In this document: positions 1-7,570 of the stretch, in pieces
Layout: each line of letters opens with the position of its first letter
How positions within the stretch are numbered: position 1 is the stretch's first letter
NCBI GenBank assembly: GCA_030620515.1
Contig: JAUXEM010000011.1
Span: forward strand, 1 to 37,634
Direction: 5' to 3'
From: Salinivirgaceae bacterium
GTDB lineage: Bacteria; Bacteroidota; Bacteroidia; Bacteroidales; SZUA-534
Length of the DNA: 37,634 bases
Translations under genes and position numbers: made by a program
Notes under the pieces: model-generated
Told to the model about the DNA's origin: nothing
The model's database searches: none
What the model saw: the letters and a program-made list of their open reading frames with translations, nothing else

Positions 1-2418
1 AGTATTGTTAAAAATAAGATTTTAAAAATATTTGTTTTATCAAAAGCTTTTTATGTAATAGGATGGTTTTTTTTAATTATTAGAGGACTTGTTCCCGATG
101 TTATTACAATTTTACTTGCAAATGTATTTATATTAATTGCTTTTGGTATTGAGATGCTTGCAATAACAACTAGTGATGAGAAAAATTTAAAACATAAAGC
201 AAAATTTTATTTATATGTTATTTTAGTTCTTGTTATAGGTTTTATTAGCATAATAAAAGTTCAAGATTTTTATAGAATTGCATATATGTCGGCATCTATT
301 TTTATTTTGCATAGTATAGCAAGTTATCAGTTTATTGTAAAAAAAGAGTATAGAACTAAACTAAAACTTACTGTAGGAGTACTATATTTAACATTTGCTT
401 TAGTGGCCTTAATACGAGTATATGGCGCCCTGTTTTTATACGAGAGTCAAACATTGTACGATACTAATGTTATTCAATCAATTGCTTTTTCGTCAATATT
501 TATATCGAATTTTATAGGCGTTATAGTGTTGCTGATTTTTTTAAAAGAGGAAGATGAAAAAAAGATAGGTTTAAGTGAGGCGAAATTTAGAGATTTTACT
601 AATTCGATACCACAAACTGTTTTTGAGGTTGATACAAAAGGTAGGTTGGTATATTTAAATAAATTCGCCTCTAATTTTACTGGTTATGAGCAAAGTGATT
701 TAGAAAAGGGATTAAGTATTAGAAGTGTAATTGCTAACGAAGACGCTGATAGAATTTTTCATAATTTAAGGTGCGTTATGGATGGCAGTGAAGAGTCGGG
801 TAATGAGTATGTTTTTAAAAAAAAGACAGGTGAGTCATTTCCAGGCATCATTTATTCATCTCCAATAGTTGAAAACAATATTATCATAGGGCTACGTGGT
901 ATAATTTTAGATATATCGGAAATAAAAAAGAGCGAGCAAAGAATTAAGTTACTATCAACCGCAGTGGAGCAAAGTTCAAATACAATTGTAATTACCGATA
1001 CCAATGCTTTTATTGAATATGTTAACCCAAGGTTTGAGCAGTTAACGGGTTATTCAAGAACCGAGGCTATAGGTTTAAATCCTAAAGTGTTAAATGCGAG
1101 AACACAAGCTAAAGAATATTATGAAAATTTGTGGAAAACTATAACAGCAGGTGAAACATGGAAAGGAGAATTTCATAATAGAAAGAAAAATGGCGATTAT
1201 TTTTGGGAGAATGTTACAATAACACCTATAAAGGATGATGAGGGTAAAATAATAAACTTTCTTGCAATAAAGGAAGACGTAAGTGACAAAAAAATAATAG
1301 AGCAAAAACTAAAGGATAGTGAAGATAAATTCCGAAGTATTGTTGAAACTGCTAGCGACTGGATATGGGAAATTAATGCTGATAAAGAATATACATATTC
1401 GAGTCCGAAAGTATTTTCTATTTTAGGATATACTGTTGATGAGATATTAGGAAAAACACCTTTTGATTTAATGAGTAAAGAAGAGGGTAGTAGGGTTTCG
1501 GATATATTTTTGGAAATTTCAAAGCAACATAAAGCTATTGAAGATATTGAAAATGTAAATATCCATAAAAATGGTAGTAGTGTAATAATAGAATCGACAG
1601 GAGTACCCTTTTTTGACTCGAATAATATTCTGCTTGGTTACCGTGGTATTGACAGAGATATTACAAAGAGGAAAAGAATTGAGCAAGAAATTGTTATGCA
1701 AAATGATATATTGAAAGACCTTGTGGCTACTAAAGATAAGTTCTTTTCTATAATAGCTCATGATTTACGTAGCCCAATTGGCTCAATAGTAGCTTTTTCA
1801 AAAATATTGATTGATAACTTTGATGAGTTTAAAATTGATAAACAAAAAGAGTTTGTAAATATTTTGCATAACAGCGCCGATAAAACTTTTAAATTGGTTG
1901 AAAATCTGCTTTTGTGGTCTAGAACACAACAGGGTAAACTGTCGTTTAATTTAGAAAACGAAAACCTCTTTTTGCTAGTAAAAGAAAATATCGATTTGCT
2001 AATACAGGCTGCTGAAAGTAAAAAAATAGTATTGGAAAATAATATTCCACATAATTTGTTTGCAAATGTTGATAAAGATATGATATTAACAGTTTTCAGA
2101 AACTTATTAGCGAACGCAATAAAATTCACTAATAAAGGTGGAGAGGTGACTATTTTTGCAAGGGAGACAAAAAACGAAAAAGGTAAAAATATTATTGAAG
2201 TTATTATTAGTGATACTGGCGTGGGAATAACAAAAGAGATTCAAAAAAAACTATTTAAGATAACGGAAAGTTATTCGTCGAAAGGTACCAATAATGAAAC
2301 AGGAACAGGATTAGGATTAATACTCTGTAAGGAGTTTGTTGAAAAACACAATGGTAATATTTTTATTAAAAGCGAAGTAGGTAAAGGGAGTAAGTTTATT
2401 TTTACTCTACCAATATAA
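1..2418 (+). CDS. Multi-TM, multi-PAS sensor histidine kinase (5' truncated by window edge)
   Basis: The frame is open from base 1 (SIVKNKILKIFVLSKAFYVIGWFF... runs into the listed ORF at 154), so the ORF-track start is internal. Hydrophobic N-terminus, three PAS-like segments (FTNSIPQTVFEVD, AVEQSSNTIVITD, IVETASDWIWEIN), HisKA H-box (FFSIIAHDLRSPIGSIVAFSKIL), HATPase N/G boxes (NLLANAIKFTNKGG, DTGVGI, GTGLGL). Confidence 0.93.
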   Translation, partial: SIVKNKILKIFVLSKAFYVIGWFFLIIRGLVPDVITILLANVFILIAFGIEMLAITTSDEKNLKHKAKFYLYVILVLVIGFISIIKVQDFYRIAYMSASIFILHSIASYQFIVKKEYRTKLKLTVGVLYLTFALVALIRVYGALFLYESQTLYDTNVIQSIAFSSIFISNFIGVIVLLIFLKEEDEKKIGLSEAKFRDFTNSIPQTVFEVDTKGRLVYLNKFASNFTGYEQSDLEKGLSIRSVIANEDADRIFHNLRCVMDGSEESGNEYVFKKKTGESFPGIIYSSPIVENNIIIGLRGIILDISEIKKSEQRIKLLSTAVEQSSNTIVITDTNAFIEYVNPRFEQLTGYSRTEAIGLNPKVLNARTQAKEYYENLWKTITAGETWKGEFHNRKKNGDYFWENVTITPIKDDEGKIINFLAIKEDVSDKKIIEQKLKDSEDKFRSIVETASDWIWEINADKEYTYSSPKVFSILGYTVDEILGKTPFDLMSKEEGSRVSDIFLEISKQHKAIEDIENVNIHKNGSSVIIESTGVPFFDSNNILLGYRGIDRDITKRKRIEQEIVMQNDILKDLVATKDKFFSIIAHDLRSPIGSIVAFSKILIDNFDEFKIDKQKEFVNILHNSADKTFKLVENLLLWSRTQQGKLSFNLENENLFLLVKENIDLLIQAAESKKIVLENNIPHNLFANVDKDMILTVFRNLLANAIKFTNKGGEVTIFARETKNEKGKNIIEVIISDTGVGITKEIQKKLFKITESYSSKGTNNETGTGLGLILCKEFVEKHNGNIFIKSEVGKGSKFIFTLPI

Positions 2419-2559
2419 AGGATGAAAGCCATAAACTAATTGCTACGTGTAATAGAATTTTTTATTGGTCATAATTATTACTATGCAAGGGTGTGTATTA
2501 TGCTAATGTAACACTTTAACTCTACAATAGTAATTTTGATATAGATAATTTGGCATGTA

Positions 2560-2599
2560 AATTTAAAATCCTGAAATTAATACATCAGGATTTTAAATT
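2560..2599. terminator. Bidirectional intrinsic terminator-like hairpin between convergent genes
   Basis: Perfect 15-bp inverted repeat AATTTAAAATCCTGA (2560-2574) / TCAGGATTTTAAATT (2585-2599), 10-nt loop, between the kinase stop and the FISUMP stop. Confidence 0.8.
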
Positions 2600-2605
2600 A
2601 AAAGT

Positions 2606-3601
2606 TTAGTCTTTAATACATCTAACCGACATTCCCATATAAGCGTGATTACCTCTTTCATCGGATACTTCATTGGAACGAAGGTCTAATGTTCTTCTAT
2701 ACCCATAGCGTTTCCCACTCATCGATGAATTATATCCTTCGCTTGTCCAGAACCATGCCATGTAACCTATTGACGAAAAATCACCTGATGCTGTTAAGCA
2801 GCCACCTGGAAGTGCTGTAAACCCACTTTCATTAGTTCCTTTATTAACTGATGTTGTTAATGTGCTAGTCCAATGCTTCGAGCCTGCTTCTTTCATTTTG
2901 CCACCGGCAACATCTGCGCCACCCAGATATTTGATTAATATTTTAAAATCATCTTTAGTAGGAACATGCCATCCTTTAGGACACAATTCTCTTGAGTCTT
3001 CAACTGCATAAAAATTATATAAATTCCCGTAAGTATCTCTATTAGTTGCACTATTGTCGTAGTTACAATAGCCTCCTGCTGTTAGTGCATCCCAACCATC
3101 GCCAGTTGTAATGCCTGAAAGAGCATCTCCGTTTCTATAATGTGTAGTTTTTAAATTCTCTACCATCCATATCTGAGAACCTATCTGAACAGTTTTATAA
3201 ACATTCCCATCGAAATCAGTTACTGTTATTGGAGCAGTAATTTCTACTGTTATTTCCTTGCTGCCATTTTCCTTATCGTCATTAAAAGCAACAAATTTTA
3301 AAGTGTGATTTCCTTCTGATAAATCGGAAGTATTAAAAGTAAAATTAAATGGGAAGCTATTAGATTTCCCCTTTTCCATATTATCTACCATCACTCTTAC
3401 TTCTGTTACCGTTTCATCTTCAATATCTACTCTAATATTAACACTTGCTCCTTTCATAATGCTTATTTCGGCATCTATACCTGAAACAATAATTTTAACA
3501 TCTTGTTTTTTAACTTCAATGTCATCGTCTTTATCGCAACTTATACTTATTACTGCAAAAAGAAAAATGATTGCAATTGTAAAGAGGTTTTTTGTTTTCA
3601 T
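2606..3601 (-). CDS. FISUMP-domain lipoprotein
   Basis: Lipoprotein signal (FLFAVISISCDKD); FISUMP-type motifs VTDFDGNVYKTVQIGSQIWMVENLKTTHYRNGD...GYCNYDN...YGNLYNFYAV...LCPKGWHVPT...FWTSE...SVRCIKD; preceding Ig-like segment. Confidence 0.88.
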   Translation of the reverse strand: MKTKNLFTIAIIFLFAVISISCDKDDDIEVKKQDVKIIVSGIDAEISIMKGASVNIRVDIEDETVTEVRVMVDNMEKGKSNSFPFNFTFNTSDLSEGNHTLKFVAFNDDKENGSKEITVEITAPITVTDFDGNVYKTVQIGSQIWMVENLKTTHYRNGDALSGITTGDGWDALTAGGYCNYDNSATNRDTYGNLYNFYAVEDSRELCPKGWHVPTKDDFKILIKYLGGADVAGGKMKEAGSKHWTSTLTTSVNKGTNESGFTALPGGCLTASGDFSSIGYMAWFWTSEGYNSSMSGKRYGYRRTLDLRSNEVSDERGNHAYMGMSVRCIKD

Positions 3602-3730
3602 TCGTTTAAAAATTAGTTATTTGTTTCAATTTTAATAATATCCTTATGTGCCTGCCCGACTAAGTGATTCAGGTTGCCTAGTCAGTCGACAATGCGGACG
3701 AGTTCGGCTTTAAATATTTGAAATTACTAT

Positions 3731-3970
3731 TTTTGTAAACTTGCGTAACCTTATGTCGTCATTCGGTAATAACTAAACGGAGCGATTTGGATTAAAAAAG
3801 ATTGTCTATGCTGTGGCACAAAAAGAAATTCATAAAATTTGAAACCACCTTGTTGGTGGTAGATAATTTTTGAACTTTCTTATTGTGCTGCATGATTGGT
3901 AATATTTAAAGTTTTAAATCGCTCAATTTAGGTAATATTCAAATAAAGTTGATATTACGCTTTTACTTAA
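3731..3970. repeat. Long imperfect palindrome centred at about 3852
   Basis: ACCACC/GGTGGT (3844-3849/3855-3860), GCACAA/TTGTGC (3816-3821/3883-3888), GAGCGATTT/AAATCGCTC (3780-3788/3916-3924) and CTAAA/TTTAG (3773-3777/3927-3931) all share centre 3852. GCGTAA/TTACGC (3743-3748/3955-3960) is offset by a single nucleotide. Confidence 0.8.
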
Positions 3971-4005
3971 AAAATTCGGTGCTGTACGGTTAAATAGATA
4001 AATAG

Positions 4006-4953
4006 TTAAAAAGCCCGAACTGCACGCACTGAGGCTATGGTGCTCTTGGTGCCGTCGTGCTGAAAGCCATTAGCGAAACTTATCCACCATGCTTTGCTAT
4101 TATTGGATTCGGTAGAACTCCAATAGGCACTTACAGCAAAACCAGTACCACTGTTTGCTTTAGCTGTTGCAACAATTGTTGATTTATTTAGGTACATTAA
4201 ATTCAGTTCCTGTTTTGAAGGTAAATACCAATCGCCATAAGTTTTACCTCCTTCTGTTATTTGTAATTCGTTACAAAGACGTGCAGCATAAGTATCACCA
4301 TCATCTCCAATAGATACTTGTGATGATATAATTATTGATGTATTTAATTCGCCTGCATAAGGACCATTTCCTTTTGCTTGTGTAGCTCCGTTAGTACCTG
4401 CGTGCCATCTTATTTTACTTCCTCCATTTTGGTCTTCTTTGACACAAACTAAGCCGTGTTCGCCTGTTTTGTCGAGCCAAAATACTATGCCGCCCTGTAC
4501 AAAATCACCTACATGGTATTTTGTTCCTGTAACTGTTTCTGCTGTTTTTGCATGCAATGCATAGGGCACGCTCAATAGTTGGCTTACTCCTGTTATGTTA
4601 TAATTTGTTCCACCTGCTGGGTCGGTTTCCGTTTTTATAAAATATATATCAGCCGACCAATCAATTGTGCTAAAATCGTCTGTTGTGGTGCCTGTACCTA
4701 TTCCTAAACTTACCAAGCCATTTGCATTGCTGCTTTGTTTATGGGTTTCTACATATACCGATGTTCCTGTGGCTGACCCTTGCAGTATGCTTATTTGCAT
4801 GCTTACTTCTGTATCGGTTACCAAATTGTTACTTGCATTACGTATTACCGCTTGATAACTTATCTTTTCGGGTGCTTGTGCACTTACCTGCTGTGGCAGG
4901 AACACGCTTGCCGTTAGTAGTAACGCTACTAAAACTGTATAAATCCTTTTCAT
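4006..4953 (-). CDS. Secreted protein with DUF1566/Lcl-like C-terminal domain
   Basis: Signal peptide (LLLTASVFLPQQVSAQ), N-terminal ISYQAVIRNASNNLV...SVPYALHAKTA segment common in Bacteroidota exported proteins, C-terminal WYLPSKQELNLMY...YWSSTESNNSKAWWISFANG...VRAVRAF. Confidence 0.82.
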   Translation of the reverse strand: MKRIYTVLVALLLTASVFLPQQVSAQAPEKISYQAVIRNASNNLVTDTEVSMQISILQGSATGTSVYVETHKQSSNANGLVSLGIGTGTTTDDFSTIDWSADIYFIKTETDPAGGTNYNITGVSQLLSVPYALHAKTAETVTGTKYHVGDFVQGGIVFWLDKTGEHGLVCVKEDQNGGSKIRWHAGTNGATQAKGNGPYAGELNTSIIISSQVSIGDDGDTYAARLCNELQITEGGKTYGDWYLPSKQELNLMYLNKSTIVATAKANSGTGFAVSAYWSSTESNNSKAWWISFANGFQHDGTKSTIASVRAVRAF

Positions 4954-5003
4954 CTCTATTTAATTTTAATGTTTTTAAAAAATTGCCACATTGTGGGTTC
5001 TAT

Positions 5004-5495
5004 TTAATTCTTAACTATTTTAAATACTTTAATTTGTCGATTCTTATCTAATGCTTTTACAAAGTAGTTTGCAGCCGGATAATCCTGTATATTTATACGG
5101 GTTTCGCTTCCTGTACTTTTAACTTGTTGCAAAAGGTTACCCTTAATGTCTAAAATCATATACTGCAAATTTGCTGTATTGTAGTTATTTACTTTTAGGG
5201 TTAAATAATTGGTAGTAGGGTTCGGGTATGCCGAAATGTTAAGGCTTATACCTTTGGCTTCGGGTATTCCTGTTACTACTGAAATTTCAAAGGGCTGTTG
5301 CACACCTTGTGTTATACTGTTGCCATTTGCTCCTGTGTTGGTAGTGTAAAACACTTGTCCTACGGTATAAGTTGCAGAACCTTCGCTTCCGGTTGCTTCT
5401 CCGCCTGTGGCGGGTATGGCTTCTTGTGCTTGCAAACTGCTTAATCCGAATACCAAGATTATTACATTTATCAGTTTTTTTGCTGTTTGTTTCAT
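5004..5495 (-). CDS. Small secreted protein with type IX secretion system (type A) C-terminal sorting domain
   Basis: Signal peptide followed by QEAIPATGGEATGSEGSATYTVGQVFYTTNTG; C-terminal ISAYPNPTTNYLTLKV...YMILDIKGNLLQQV...YFVKALDKNRQIKVFKIVKN. Confidence 0.88.
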   Translation of the reverse strand: MKQTAKKLINVIILVFGLSSLQAQEAIPATGGEATGSEGSATYTVGQVFYTTNTGANGNSITQGVQQPFEISVVTGIPEAKGISLNISAYPNPTTNYLTLKVNNYNTANLQYMILDIKGNLLQQVKSTGSETRINIQDYPAANYFVKALDKNRQIKVFKIVKN

Positions 5496-5533
5496 ATTAT
5501 CTCCTTTCTTATGTGGGTTATCGACTGATGTAT

Positions 5534-5601
5534 GGTTTCCTTCTGACAGATATGAAGTATGAAAGCTAAATCAAAAGGGAAACTATTAGAGCTTTCCTTA
5601 T
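5534..5601 (-). pseudogene. Relic of a FISUMP-protein-like gene (Ig-like segment)
   Basis: TTCCTTCTGACAGATATGAAGTATGAAAGCTAAATCAAAAGGGAAACTATTAGA aligns with 3310-3364 inside the FISUMP CDS with few substitutions and one 1-nt gap. The minus-strand translation gives SNSFPFDLAF, compared with SNSFPFNFTF, before the frameshift. Confidence 0.72.
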
Positions 5602-6110
5602 AGTGATGTTGTTATCGACGAATCAAAATCTAATTCAACTGATAGTTGCATTGGAGCATAGGTAGATTCGCCAATAGTTTTTATAATTAGTTTTTTATTT
5701 GTAAGTAAAGATGTAGAAACAGTTTTAAGCTTGTCGGCACTAATTTTCAATACTGCTTCTGTATTATTTTCTGAAAGTTTTAATAGTTGAACATTAAAAT
5801 CAGTCTGTTCTATTGCTATGTTTAGTTTAGTAATTGTTTCACCTTTAGGAATACCATTTAAACTATAACTAATTTCGTTTATAACAATTTCATTTAGTAA
5901 ATCAATATACTTTTTCAAATCTTCATTGTCCTCTAAATTTAAAGTGTCAATCGATTCAAAAGGGAAGGCATTTGATTTAAGGGAATTGTCTTCAATGTCA
6001 ATAATAGTTGTTTGTTTAAGAGTAGTGTCAAACTTGTACGTTAAAACATCCTCGTCGCATGACCAAAACATGGCTATTACACCAAATAGTAAAAATAATT
6101 TTGTTTTCAT
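5598..6110 (-). CDS. Hypothetical lipoprotein
   Basis: MKTKLFLLFGVIAMFWSCDED lipobox; no recognised domain. Confidence 0.7.
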   Translation of the reverse strand: MKTKLFLLFGVIAMFWSCDEDVLTYKFDTTLKQTTIIDIEDNSLKSNAFPFESIDTLNLEDNEDLKKYIDLLNEIVINEISYSLNGIPKGETITKLNIAIEQTDFNVQLLKLSENNTEAVLKISADKLKTVSTSLLTNKKLIIKTIGESTYAPMQLSVELDFDSSITTSL

Positions 6111-6207
6111 TTTTTAAATATTTTAGGTTAAATAATGTGCTAAGGTATTTATGCGTACTGTATTTAGTATTGTAAATTTGAAAGTGTAATGATAAAGTAT
6201 GAAAGCG

Positions 6208-6540
6208 CTATAGCTTTTCAATTATTTGAAATAGCTCTTGTTTTTTGCTACTGTCAACACTTATTGTTATTTGGTTTTTAAGAACAATTGCCACTTGCTT
6301 TAAAGTTGTTATTTTGTCAACGTAGCTCATGTTAATTAACTGATAATTATTTGCTTTAAAGAATTTTGGGGTATTGAGTTGTGATTTGTATATAGCAATA
6401 TTCTTATTAGATTCGATAGCTTCGTTACTTGCTAAATAGAATATAGTTTTGTTAGAATATATTTGACAATACATTACTTGCTGTAGGGGAACAAAGTAAT
6501 TAGAGTTTTTTGTTGATACTATAATTGTGTTCATGTGCAT
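6208..6540 (-). CDS. Small stand-alone LytTR-like DNA-binding protein (no receiver domain)
   Basis: 110 aa. Pattern YFVPLQQVMYCQIYSNKTIFYL...FFKANNYQLINMSYVDKI resembles the LytTR domain of the neighbouring response regulator (IIYCQSDNSYTSFYL...FLRPHQSYLVNLNFIKKV). Confidence 0.65.
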   Translation of the reverse strand: MHMNTIIVSTKNSNYFVPLQQVMYCQIYSNKTIFYLASNEAIESNKNIAIYKSQLNTPKFFKANNYQLINMSYVDKITTLKQVAIVLKNQITISVDSSKKQELFQIIEKL

Positions 6541-6627
6541 TTTTTTATAATAATATGCACAAATGTATATTTAAGATTTAAGTTATAGTCTTCATGTATG
6601 GAAATAAGCAGGGTGCTCTAGTAAGCG

Positions 6628-7374
6628 TTATAGTTTATCTAAAATTTGCATAAGAACATGTTTACGACGAGTTGAAACAGGAATTTCTTTTCCATTATTC
6701 ATAATAATAAAACCACCATCTGATTTATCAACCTTTTTAATAAAGTTGAGATTAACCAAATATGATTGGTGTGGGCGAAGAAAGTCGTAATCCTCTAATA
6801 GTTCAGAGAATTCTTTTAGGGTTCTTGAAACTATAATTTTTTTACTATCAGACAAATAGAAGCTAGTATAGCTATTGTCGCTTTGGCAATAAATAATATC
6901 TGAGATATCTATAATATGCATTGCCTCGCTGGTGCGAAGTACTATTTTTTTCGACTGGGTTTTCTTTTCGTAATGATCAAAAAAATTGCTAACCTGTTTT
7001 TCCATTTCATGGCTTTCAATTTTCTGCAAAGTATTTTCAATGGCGTTTATAAATTCAAACTCGTTTACAGGTTTTAATATATAATCGATAGCACTAAATT
7101 TAATAGCTTTTATTGCGAAATGATTAAATGCAGTAATAAATACAAGCTTAAAATTATAGGATTTTACTTTCTGTAGAATATTAAAGCCTGTACCTCCTTT
7201 AATCTCAATGTCAAGCAGTACAATGTCCGGGTTTGAGTTTTTAATAAGTTCAATGCCAGAGTTAACGGAGTCTGCTTCGCCAACTATTTCAATATTCGGG
7301 AAGTTATCGTTTAGTAATGAGCGATTTATATCTCTTAGTGCCGACTCGTCGTCAATAATAACAGCTTTAATCAT
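6628..7374 (-). CDS. LytTR-family two-component response regulator
   Basis: Receiver domain (IIDDESALRDINRSLL, DIVLLDIEIKGGTGFNIL, FITAFNHFAIKAI, DYILKPV) plus LytTR domain (FLRPHQSYLVNLNFIKKV, IPVSTRRKHVLMQIL). Confidence 0.95.
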   Translation of the reverse strand: MIKAVIIDDESALRDINRSLLNDNFPNIEIVGEADSVNSGIELIKNSNPDIVLLDIEIKGGTGFNILQKVKSYNFKLVFITAFNHFAIKAIKFSAIDYILKPVNEFEFINAIENTLQKIESHEMEKQVSNFFDHYEKKTQSKKIVLRTSEAMHIIDISDIIYCQSDNSYTSFYLSDSKKIIVSRTLKEFSELLEDYDFLRPHQSYLVNLNFIKKVDKSDGGFIIMNNGKEIPVSTRRKHVLMQILDKL

Positions 7375-7510
7375 TTTCTAGACTTTATTTTATTCGTAAA
7401 AAAGCAGATAAGTGCTTTGTTTAAATCTTTCCTTCCCAAAGCAAGTTCGGGACAAGTCTTGTGCCTGCCCAGCTATGTCATTCTGGTGGGCAAGCTATGT
7501 TAAAACATTT

Positions 7511-7532
7511 GCCTGCCCGTATTCAGGCGGGC
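7511..7532. repeat. GCCTGCCCG...TTCAGGC hairpin-forming intergenic repeat
   Basis: GCCTGCCCGTATTCAGGCGGGC allows two alternative 5-bp stems. Related sequences occur at 3650-3678 (GCCTGCCCGACTAAGTGATTCAGGTTGCC) and 7463-7470 (GCCTGCCC). Confidence 0.5.
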
Positions 7533-7560
7533 TTCTCTCGCATTAGAGTTTTGTGTTTGG

Positions 7561-7568
7561 CAAATGTA
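7561..7568 (-). promoter_or_regulatory. Bacteroidota -7 element upstream of the response regulator
   Basis: Minus strand TACATTTG fits TAnnTTTG and is followed by CCAAACACA, as at the kinase promoter; TTG lies about 20 nt upstream (7589-7591). Confidence 0.5.
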
Positions 7569-7570
7569 CA

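Noticed and set aside
1090-2129. Minus-strand ORFs of 71-123 aa inside the sensor kinase
   Set aside because: Antisense to a clearly coding, motif-rich gene; composition mirrors the sense strand.
2606-4953. Diversity-generating retroelement with lectin-fold targets
   Set aside because: The C-terminal domains are suggestive, but no reverse transcriptase and no template/variable repeat pair with adenine-specific differences was seen in the window.
4667-5569. Plus-strand ORFs of 62-122 aa overlapping the DUF1566-like and T9SS genes
   Set aside because: Antisense shadows of well-supported minus-strand CDSs.
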